Part shown: in pieces, positions 6,945-12,024 of the stretch | Position numbering within the stretch: the first letter of the stretch is position 1 | Layout: the number at the start of each line of letters is the position of its first letter | DNA from: CAZIHO01 sp964538875 | Lineage (GTDB): Bacteria; Pseudomonadota; Gammaproteobacteria; Chromatiales; Chromatiaceae | Assembly (NCBI GenBank): GCA_964538875.1 | Contig: CAZIHO010000107.1 | Span: 1 to 12,024 of the forward strand | Reading direction: 5' to 3' | Length of the DNA: 12,024 nt | Notes under the pieces: generated by a model | Databases searched by the model: none | Told to the model about the DNA's origin: nothing | The model's input: only the letters and a program-made list of their open reading frames with translations | Made by a program: the position numbers and the translations under genes

Positions 6945-7382
6945 TCAAGTCTCCAGCCAAAAGGTCACGGGACCCTCGTTGACCAGAGTCACTTGCATTT
7001 CCGCGCCGAATTCGCCGGTGGCGACCAGGGGATGGATGGCGCTGGCCTTCTCCACCAAGTAATCAAACAGGCGGCGGGCGTCCGCTGGCGGCGCGGCACT
7101 GGTGAAGCTGGGCCTGGTACCCTTTTGGGTGTCCGCCGCCAGGGTAAATTGGGGCACCAGCAGCAGGCCACCGCCCACTTCGGCGACGCTGTGGTTCATG
7201 CGGCCATCCTGGTCCGGAAACACCCGGTAGCCGAGCAGGCGCTCCAGGAGCCGGTCGGCCTTGGTTGCGTCGTCGCCCCGCTGTACGCCCACCAGCACCA
7301 GCAGGCCGGCATCGATCGCACCCACGTCCCGGTCCCGCACCCGCACCCGGGCCCTGGAGACTCTTTGCAGGAGTCCAATCAT
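6945..7382 (-). CDS. dtd: D-aminoacyl-tRNA deacylase
   Basis: Hydrolyses D-aminoacyl- (and mischarged glycyl-) tRNA to recycle tRNA, in the cytosol. The product is 145 residues, the same length as the E. coli enzyme, and aligns with it throughout: MIGLLQRVSRA at the start, LGYRVF (50-55), PSF after residue 90, and the NEGPVTFWL motif with the Gly-cisPro at the C-terminus. The catalytic-site motif reads PQFTLAADT (77-85): Q78 and T80 are kept, but the usual serine at 77 is a proline. ATG at 7382 has AGGAAG eight bases upstream. It precedes hisB on the same strand but with a 98-base gap, so it may or may not be in the his transcript. Confidence 0.96.
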   Translation of the reverse strand: MIGLLQRVSRARVRVRDRDVGAIDAGLLVLVGVQRGDDATKADRLLERLLGYRVFPDQDGRMNHSVAEVGGGLLLVPQFTLAADTQKGTRPSFTSAAPPADARRLFDYLVEKASAIHPLVATGEFGAEMQVTLVNEGPVTFWLET

Positions 7383-7603
7383 GGCTAAATCTTCCTAGCA
7401 AGGCCGGTGAGCATCATGGGTCCCTGTCCCGCCTGCATTAAGGGAACACAATGCCGGCCAGCCGATGGGTTGGCACCAAGGTTGGGCCTGGTCGTGCCAA
7501 TGATGGCCGCCCTTGATGGGGCGGACAGGCTAGCGCCATTCTACTCTGGACCCAGTTCCCCTGACGTGCCAAGACCTATCGTCCCAAAAAACTTATAAAT
7601 TCC

Positions 7604-7617
7604 TCAGATTTATCTGA
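7604..7617. promoter_or_regulatory. Perfect dyad TCAGAT-TT-ATCTGA, possible operator
   Basis: A 14-base palindrome (6-base arms, 2-base centre) lies directly beside the AT-rich TATAAA patch at 7594-7599. Its place next to a promoter-like sequence makes a protein-binding site plausible, but no regulator can be named. Confidence 0.3.
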
Positions 7618-7757
7618 TCCCGGTTGCCAATTCCGCCTCTAGGGTTCCTATGACGCCTGTGGGACCATTTCAAGGTCGCCGTAAAGGATCTCGCAATAGG
7701 ACGTTGAGCGGGTCGGCCCCTAGGGACGGCCTTCTCACCAACCAAGCCCGGCGGCTT

Positions 7758-7788
7758 TGCCTTGACCGCATGGATCGCGGTCAAGGCA
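7758..7788 (+). terminator. Strong hairpin, probable plus-strand or bidirectional terminator
   Basis: Arms GCCTTGACCGC (7759-7769) and GCGGTCAAGGC (7777-7787) pair perfectly around a 7-base loop, with one more T-A pair outside. On the plus strand the stem is followed by ATTTTAAT, a short U-tract, so it could end a plus-strand transcript. On the minus strand it lies 72 bases after the CDF exporter stop but is followed by AAAGCC rather than Ts, so it would be a weaker terminator for that gene. Confidence 0.5.
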
Positions 7789-7859
7789 TTTTAATGGGGT
7801 GTCCCCTGGTCCGGTTTGCCTGCCTCGCCCATTGCCCCTGCGGCCGATCTTCCCAAGCC

Positions 7860-8852
7860 TTAGGTCCCGCTCGAACCCTCCGGCAGGGGGTCAACGCGGC
7901 GTAGGCCGTTGGCAGGTTCCACGTGAATGGTTACCTGGGCGCCGGGGTATTGTCGCCCGATGGTCGCCGCGAGGGTATCCGTAATGCCGTGGGCCTGATC
8001 GAGGCTCAAATCCTTGTCCACCACCAGGTGAAATTCCGCGAACCGGGTCGCCCCGCCGCGCCGGGTTCGGAGGCCATGAATGCCGCTTACCTGGGGGTGG
8101 GCGCGGGACGCCGCGATGCGTACCCAATCCTGTTCCTCCTTGGGCCAGGACGCATCCAGCAGGTCCCGGCCCGCGTCCAGGGTCAGTTTCCAAGCCGCCT
8201 TGAGGATCAAGAATGCCACGGCGATGGCAACCAGGGGATCCAGCCAGTCCAACTCCCCCAGCCAGGGCAGGCCTAGCCAGCCCTGCAGCCAGTGCCCCAC
8301 TTGAATGAGGCCCAGGGCGGTCATGACGCCCAGGGAAGTCCAGACATCCGTGGCCAGGTGCCAGGCGTCCGCTTGCAGCGCCACCGAGTGAGTTTCCCGC
8401 CCTACCTTGAACAGCAGGCGGGAGACGCCGAAATTGAGCAGGGCGGACACCAACATGATCCAAAAGCCCGCCGCCGGCGCGTCCAGGGGGCTGCCGTTCA
8501 GCAGTTTGCGGGTAGCCTCGACCAGAATCCAGCCGGCTGCCACGAAAATGAGCAGGGCTTCCAGGCTACCCGAAAGGTTTTCGATCTTACCGTGGCCGAA
8601 TGGGTGGTCGAAGTCGGCAGGCTTGCCGCTCATGCTGACCGCCACCCAGGCGATCAGCGCCGCCACCAGATCGACGCCGCTATGAATCGCCTCGGACAGA
8701 ACCGAGACTGACCCAATCGCCAGGCCCACGGCTAATTTGCCGACCAGCAGCAGACTATTGCTGGCCACCGAGAGCATGGCGACCCGGCGTTTGCGCTGAT
8801 CGTGGGATGGATCTTGGCTGGGATGCCCGAGGGCAAGGGAGGAATCAGACAT
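7860..8852 (-). CDS. Cation diffusion facilitator (YiiP/FieF-like) divalent-metal exporter
   Basis: Inner-membrane antiporter that exports Zn2+, Fe2+ or similar ions against protons, likely as a dimer. The 330-residue product has six membrane segments between about residues 26 and 222. The intramembrane site has H57 and D61 (HSGVD) in segment 2 and H165 and D169 (HLATD) in segment 5, an HD-HD set usually tied to Zn2+ rather than the DD-HD set of E. coli FieF. The DHPFGHGK loop (82-89) is intact. The cytosolic domain keeps the YiiP-type histidines (H252, H259, H275, H288, H310) around SGIHGLRTRRGG. It has a longer N-terminus (about 20 polar residues) than E. coli FieF. ATG at 8852 has AGGAG (8865-8861) eight bases upstream. 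Zn2+ preference is inference. Confidence 0.93.
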   Translation of the reverse strand: MSDSSLALGHPSQDPSHDQRKRRVAMLSVASNSLLLVGKLAVGLAIGSVSVLSEAIHSGVDLVAALIAWVAVSMSGKPADFDHPFGHGKIENLSGSLEALLIFVAAGWILVEATRKLLNGSPLDAPAAGFWIMLVSALLNFGVSRLLFKVGRETHSVALQADAWHLATDVWTSLGVMTALGLIQVGHWLQGWLGLPWLGELDWLDPLVAIAVAFLILKAAWKLTLDAGRDLLDASWPKEEQDWVRIAASRAHPQVSGIHGLRTRRGGATRFAEFHLVVDKDLSLDQAHGITDTLAATIGRQYPGAQVTIHVEPANGLRRVDPLPEGSSGT

Positions 8853-8925
8853 GGGTTGGGCTCCTAGAGTTGACTGGGTAGTCCTGCGGAACTGGTCCGC
8901 TGCCCAGGAGGGCCCGGCTACGTCA

Positions 8926-8945
8926 GCGTCGGCGGCGGCCGACGC
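8926..8945. repeat. GC-rich inverted repeat between engB and the CDF exporter gene
   Basis: GCGTCGGC (8926-8933) and GCCGACGC (8938-8945) pair perfectly around GGCG. It lies about 60 bases past the engB stop in the 152-bp gap. There is no T run on either strand, so it is not a canonical terminator. It might slow or end transcription, or sit in the leader of the exporter gene. Confidence 0.35.
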
Positions 8946-9004
8946 GACTGCCTGATCTGAGATCTAACATAGCAGCTAGGCTGGAGGCTGCAATAGCAAT
9001 GACT

Positions 9005-9655
9005 TCATGAACCATGGCCGGATTCTGGGGCCAGGGTGTCTGGACCCGGTTCGGCGGGAATCTCCAGCCAAGCATTCAGGACCTCGTGAGCCTGGAGAAT
9101 ACCCTCCTTTTTAAGGGATGAAAAGCGCTGCACACTGACTAGAAGTCCGCTTTTCGCCAATTCCGCCTGGATGCGTTGCTGGACGCCAATGGCGGCGCCC
9201 CGGCTCAGTTTGTCGGCCTTGCTCAGCAGCAAATGGATCGCGAGTCCCCGGACCCGGCCCCATTCCAGTAACTGGCGGTCGTATTCGGTTAGGGCTTGGC
9301 GAATGTCGGAAACCAGTAGGATGCCCTTGAGGGATGCGCGTTGGATCAAGTAATCCCGCATCACTCCCTGCCAACTCTGTTTGACCGCTTCCGGTACCGC
9401 CGCATAGCCGTATCCCGGCAGATCCACCAGCCGACGTTCGGAATCGACTAGAAAAAAGTTCAGTTGTTGGGTGCGGCCTGGCCGCTTGCTGATCCGCGCC
9501 AAATCCTTTTGATCGCATAGCACATTGATGGCGCTGGATTTTCCGGCGTTGGAGCGGCCCGCGAAGGCCACCTCCCAGCCCTGGTCCGGGGGGGCCTGGG
9601 CGAGGGTCGCGGCACCGGTGTGAAAATTCGCCTGGCGATAGGGGTTAGCGGGCAT
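9005..9655 (-). CDS. engB: Ribosome-biogenesis GTP-binding protein EngB (YsxC/YihA)
   Basis: Essential GTPase for assembly of the large ribosomal subunit and linked to cell division. All G motifs are visible in the 216-residue product: G1 GRSNAGKS (33-40), G2 around R61-T62 in RPGRTQQLNFF, G3 DLPGYGYA (78-85), G4 SKAD (145-148; the usual form is TKAD) and G5 FSSLKKEG (178-185). The C-terminus has a short acidic/proline-rich tail after residue 198. ATG at 9655 has no clear Shine-Dalgarno sequence. It follows the hemerythrin gene by 19 bases on the same strand, so the two are probably transcribed together. Confidence 0.96.
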   Translation of the reverse strand: MPANPYRQANFHTGAATLAQAPPDQGWEVAFAGRSNAGKSSAINVLCDQKDLARISKRPGRTQQLNFFLVDSERRLVDLPGYGYAAVPEAVKQSWQGVMRDYLIQRASLKGILLVSDIRQALTEYDRQLLEWGRVRGLAIHLLLSKADKLSRGAAIGVQQRIQAELAKSGLLVSVQRFSSLKKEGILQAHEVLNAWLEIPAEPGPDTLAPESGHGS

Positions 9656-9674
9656 GGGGAAATGGATGGGGCCT

Positions 9675-10136
9675 TTAGCGTAAATGGTCCCACATGCGGG
9701 ACACCCAGGATTTTTTCTGCAAGGTCGGATTGATACCGCTGGACAGGAAGTGGTAGCCGTAGTGCTTGTCGCTTTCCATGATGTGCTTGGTCAGCCACAC
9801 CTTGAGAAAGTGCATCAATTCAAAGCCGATGGCGGTGCGGCCCGAGTCCACCTTTTCCGTGAGTTCCACCACATGCTGGAGGAGGGTCTCATGCTGGGCC
9901 TTATGGGCCTCGTAATCCGGGTAGTGGAGAATGCGCATCAGGCTTTCCTCCACCGCGAAATGGATGCGGGTATAGTCAGCCAGCTTGCCCAGCGTTTCGC
10001 GCACCACCTCGCTGCCGTGGCGCTGATGAATCGCTTCGTGCATGATGTTGACTAGGTCCACCAACACCTTGTGCTGCTCATCGATTTCCTCTATCCCTAC
10101 GCTGAGATCCTTAGTCCATTCCACGAATTTCGTCAT
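9675..10136 (-). CDS. Bacteriohemerythrin (single-domain O2-binding di-iron protein)
   Basis: Binds O2 at a non-haem di-iron site; in bacteria it is proposed to store, sense or deliver O2, for example to methane monooxygenase or oxidases. The 153-residue product keeps all ligands of the four-helix fold: H22 (EIDEQH), H59 and E63 (HFAVEE), H78 and H82 (HKAQH), H118 and D123 (HIMESD). It starts with the usual FVEWTKDLSVGIEEIDEQH. It has about 25 extra residues after the last helix (NPTLQKKSWVSRMWDHLR), basic with two Trp, which many single-domain proteins lack. The ATG at 10136 has AGGAG (10148-10144) seven bases upstream; a GTG at 10142 is too close to that site. It lies between moaC and engB, 19 bases before engB. 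The partner oxidase is not in the window. Confidence 0.95.
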   Translation of the reverse strand: MTKFVEWTKDLSVGIEEIDEQHKVLVDLVNIMHEAIHQRHGSEVVRETLGKLADYTRIHFAVEESLMRILHYPDYEAHKAQHETLLQHVVELTEKVDSGRTAIGFELMHFLKVWLTKHIMESDKHYGYHFLSSGINPTLQKKSWVSRMWDHLR

Positions 10137-10143
10137 CGCCACT

Positions 10144-10148
10144 CTCCT
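10144..10148 (-). promoter_or_regulatory. Ribosome binding site of the hemerythrin gene
   Basis: AGGAG lies seven bases before ATG 10136 but only one base before the in-frame GTG at 10142. It therefore selects the ATG. Confidence 0.75.
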
Positions 10149-10229
10149 GGAATATTAAGGCCGTCGCGTCAGTCCGTCCGGCTAGGAGCCGATTTACCCG
10201 GCGCACCAGGATGTCGGCCAGCATTATCG

Positions 10230-10715
10230 TTATTTGAGGCTGTCCCTGGACCAGTTCCCGGAACGACCCCCGGATTTTTCCACCAGCCGCACCCCGTCCA
10301 GGGTCATCCCCCGGTCCACCGCCTTGCACATATCATAGACGGTTAACAAGGCGGTTTGGGTGGCGCAGAGGGCTTCCATTTCGACGCCGGTTTGGCCCTG
10401 GGTTTCCACCAGGACCCGGCAATGAACGGCCGGCGGCTCCCGCTCGGGAGTCAGTAGCACCTCGATGCGGGTCAGGGACAGGGGATGACAGAGGGGGATC
10501 AGGTCCGAGGTGCGCTTGGCACCCATGATGCCCGCGATGCGGGCTACGCCGAGCACGTCCCCCTTCCGGTGGGTACCTGCCTCGATGAGATTCAGAGTTT
10601 CCTCTTCCATGTGGATGCGGCCTTCCGCGACCGCGCGCCGATGGGTGATTTCCTTATTGCCCACATCCACCATGCGAGCCTCGCCCGCTGAGTTGAAATG
10701 GGTTAAAACTTTCAT
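10230..10715 (-). CDS. moaC: Cyclic pyranopterin monophosphate synthase MoaC
   Basis: Converts the MoaA product 3',8-cyclo-GTP to cyclic pyranopterin monophosphate in molybdenum-cofactor synthesis (cytosol). The 161-residue product has the length of E. coli MoaC and its key residues: K51, H77 in PLCHPL, E112 and E114 in GVEMEAL, D128 and K131 in YDMCKAVDRG, and the C-terminal EKSGGRSG segment (K147). I chose ATG 10715 because MKVLTHFN...MVDVGNKEITHR matches the family start. It has no good ribosome site, and a strong terminator ends only 22 bases upstream. The frame stays open to GTG 10790, which has GGAGG (10806-10802) 11 bases before it, so a 186-residue form is possible. No other mo-genes are nearby. 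Confidence 0.95.
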   Translation of the reverse strand: MKVLTHFNSAGEARMVDVGNKEITHRRAVAEGRIHMEEETLNLIEAGTHRKGDVLGVARIAGIMGAKRTSDLIPLCHPLSLTRIEVLLTPEREPPAVHCRVLVETQGQTGVEMEALCATQTALLTVYDMCKAVDRGMTLDGVRLVEKSGGRSGNWSRDSLK

Positions 10716-10737
10716 GCTGTGTATGGAATCAAGGGCC

Positions 10738-10778
10738 AAAAAAAACCCGGCGCGGCGGGGTTGACCGATCGCGCCGGG
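10738..10778 (-). terminator. Rho-independent terminator between hppA and moaC
   Basis: On the minus strand a perfect 9-bp stem (arms at 10778-10770 and 10754-10746, CCCGGCGCG/CGCGCCGGG) with a 15-base loop is followed directly by eight Ts (10745-10738). This is a textbook intrinsic terminator for hppA. It also lies inside the short leader of moaC. Confidence 0.9.
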
Positions 10779-10803
10779 CATACTTTTCACGGCTGCCTAA
10801 ACC

Positions 10804-10832
10804 TCCAAGGGATGCGGCTCGCATCCCTTGGA
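10804..10832. repeat. Perfect hairpin just after the hppA stop
   Basis: TCCAAGGGATGC (10804-10815) pairs with GCATCCCTTGGA (10821-10832) around a 5-base loop. It begins about ten bases past the hppA stop and precedes the true terminator by 25 bases. With no T run after it on the minus strand, it may protect the hppA mRNA 3' end or aid termination. The base of the stem overlaps the GGAGG in front of GTG 10790. Confidence 0.55.
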
Positions 10833-10842
10833 TGCCAGGCGG

Positions 10843-12024
10843 CTACAAGATCGGGACGATCAACAGGGCCACGATGTTGATGATCTTGATCAGGGGGTTG
10901 ACGGCGGGGCCGGCGGTGTCCTTGTAGGGGTCGCCAACGGTGTCGCCGGTGACCGATGCCTTGTGGGCGTCGGAACCCTTGCCGCCGAAATTACCATCTT
11001 CGATGTACTTCTTGGCGTTGTCCCAGGCACCGCCGCCGGTGGTCATGGACACGGCCACGAAGATACCGGTGATGATGGTGCCGATCAGTACGCCGCCGAG
11101 GGCTTCCTTACCCAACAAGACGCCAACCACCACCGGAATCAGGACCGGCAGCATGGAGGGTATGATCATTTCCTTGATGGCGGCCCGGGTCAGCATGTCC
11201 ACCGCACGGGAGTAATCCGGCTTCTGGGTGTGCTCCATGATCCCCGGCATTTCCCGGAACTGACGGCGCACCTCGTTCACGACGGCACCAGCCGCGCGGC
11301 CCACCGCTTCCATGGCCATGGCGCCGAACAGGTAGGGCACCAAGCCACCAATGAACAGGCCAATGATGACCATGTGGTTGTCCAGGGAGAAGTTGATCGC
11401 CTGGCCACCCGCGCCACCACCCAGGGCATGGGTATAGTCCGCGAACAGCACCAGCGCGGCCAAGCCGGCGGAGCCGATGGCATAGCCCTTGGTCACCGCC
11501 TTGGTGGTGTTGCCTACCGCATCCAGGGGGTCGGTGATTTTGCGGATCGACTCGTCCATTTCCGCCATCTCGGCGATGCCGCCGGCGTTGTCGGTGATGG
11601 GACCGTAGGCGTCCAGGGCCACGATGATGCCGGTCATGGACAGCATGGAGGTGGCAGCGATGGCGATACCGTACAGGCCCGCTAGGTCAAAGGCACCCCA
11701 GATGGCGGCGCACACGACGATGACCGGCAGCGCGGTGGACTTCATGGAAACGCCGAGGCCAGCGATGATGTTGGTGGCATGGCCGGTGAGGGACGCCTCC
11801 GCCACGTGCCGGACCGGGCTGTACTCGGTGGCGGTGTAGTACTCGGTGATGACGACCATGGCAGCGGTCAACATCAGGCCGATCAGGGACGAGCCGTACA
11901 ACTGCATGGTGTTGAAGCCGCCGGCACCCTTGCCGAAGAAGTGGTCGGTGACGAAATAGAAGGCTACGGCCGCCAACACACCCGCGACGATCAAGCCCTT
12001 GTAGAGGGCGATCATAATCTTGGT
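10843..12024 (-). CDS. hppA: Membrane-bound proton-pumping pyrophosphatase HppA (C-terminal part, start beyond the window)
   Basis: Couples hydrolysis of pyrophosphate to proton translocation across the membrane. The frame is open through position 12024, so the N-terminal part (by family length, roughly 270 residues or more) lies outside; about 393 residues are seen. Conserved segments include SPVRHVAEAS, YGPITDNAGGIAEMAE, DPLDAVGNTTKAVTKGYAIG, a GGGAWDNAKKYIE segment and GDTVGDPYKDTAGPAVNPL near the end, with many hydrophobic helices between them. GNTTKA carries a lysine (codon 11502-11500) and, three residues on, a threonine. These mark the K+-independent H+-PPases, while K+-dependent ones have alanine. 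It is followed by two hairpins, the second a clear terminator. Product and subtype are secure; the start is not visible. Confidence 0.97.
   Translation of the reverse strand, partial: TKIMIALYKGLIVAGVLAAVAFYFVTDHFFGKGAGGFNTMQLYGSSLIGLMLTAAMVVITEYYTATEYSPVRHVAEASLTGHATNIIAGLGVSMKSTALPVIVVCAAIWGAFDLAGLYGIAIAATSMLSMTGIIVALDAYGPITDNAGGIAEMAEMDESIRKITDPLDAVGNTTKAVTKGYAIGSAGLAALVLFADYTHALGGGAGGQAINFSLDNHMVIIGLFIGGLVPYLFGAMAMEAVGRAAGAVVNEVRRQFREMPGIMEHTQKPDYSRAVDMLTRAAIKEMIIPSMLPVLIPVVVGVLLGKEALGGVLIGTIITGIFVAVSMTTGGGAWDNAKKYIEDGNFGGKGSDAHKASVTGDTVGDPYKDTAGPAVNPLIKIINIVALLIVPIL

Larger units (their letters stand above)
7383..7859. other. 477-bp gap without a convincing protein gene
   Basis: Between dtd and the CDF exporter gene. 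Short open frames exist on both strands, but none has a ribosome site or a recognisable sequence. The gap contains a 7-base inverted repeat (TTGGCAC 7470-7476, GTGCCAA 7494-7500), an AT-rich patch with TATAAA at 7594-7599, a perfect dyad at 7604-7617 and a strong hairpin at 7758-7788. The dtd promoter probably lies in the left part. A plus-strand small RNA from about 7606 to about 7795 is a possibility. Confidence 0.5.

Noticed and set aside
7734..7743. Minus-strand GGTTGGTGAG, identical to a short stretch of E. coli 6S RNA
   Set aside because: Only about ten bases match; the surrounding sequence does not form the long bulged rod of 6S RNA.
7383..7859. Possible tRNA, tmRNA, RNase P or SRP RNA in the large gap
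   Set aside because: None of the conserved strings of these RNAs (CCA-ended acceptor, GGTTCGAATCC arm, RNase P or SRP cores) is present.
10111..10224. 37-codon minus-strand ORF starting five bases after the moaC stop and overlapping the hemerythrin start
   Set aside because: The spacing looks like an operon, but there is no ribosome site and no recognisable sequence, and its end is set by the overlapping hemerythrin gene. Kept only as a note.
1..12024. CRISPR array, insertion sequence, phage or defence island
   Set aside because: No regularly spaced repeats, transposase, integrase or defence-type proteins are seen; gene content is core metabolism.

Overview
The window is GC-rich (roughly 63-65% by eye), gene-dense chromosomal DNA. 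Its protein families point to a gammaproteobacterium: a monofunctional HisB in a hisB-hisH-hisA-hisF run, a 145-residue DTD that aligns end to end with the E. coli enzyme, a YiiP/FieF-type cation exporter, EngB, and a K+-independent type of H+-pyrophosphatase. A methanotroph-like (Methylococcales) or Chromatiales-like host would fit the bacteriohemerythrin plus H+-pyrophosphatase. That placement is inference from family content only.

Layout. Positions 91-3112 are on the plus strand: a methionine-(R)-sulfoxide reductase (msrB), a small secreted coiled-coil/proline-rich protein of unknown function, a ~290-bp gap, and a membrane-anchored sulfatase/LTA-synthase-like enzyme. Positions 3140-12024 are all on the minus strand and converge on the first block with a 27-bp spacer. 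Read in the direction of transcription (right to left) they are: the C-terminal part of hppA (cut by the window edge), a strong intrinsic terminator, moaC, a bacteriohemerythrin, engB, a CDF cation exporter, a 477-bp non-coding gap, dtd, hisB, hisH, hisA, hisF, a 23-codon ORF overlapping the hisF stop, and a SAM-dependent methyltransferase.

How the genes work together. HisB, HisH, HisA and HisF are consecutive parts of histidine biosynthesis. HisH and HisF form imidazole-glycerol-phosphate synthase, HisA supplies its substrate and HisB consumes its product. The tight spacing of these genes suggests one transcript. hisI/hisE, which often follow hisF in proteobacteria, are not here; the tiny ORF and the methyltransferase occupy that place. 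The other genes are housekeeping or stress functions (protein repair, tRNA proofreading, ribosome assembly, molybdenum cofactor, divalent-metal export, O2-binding di-iron protein, PPi-driven proton pumping) with no obvious common pathway.

I found no CRISPR array, insertion sequence, phage gene, toxin-antitoxin pair, rRNA or tRNA, and no convincing new multi-gene system. The points most worth a second look are the 23-codon ORF between hisF and the methyltransferase, the intrinsic terminator placed only 22 bases before the moaC ATG inside an open frame, and the 477-bp gap that may encode a small RNA.
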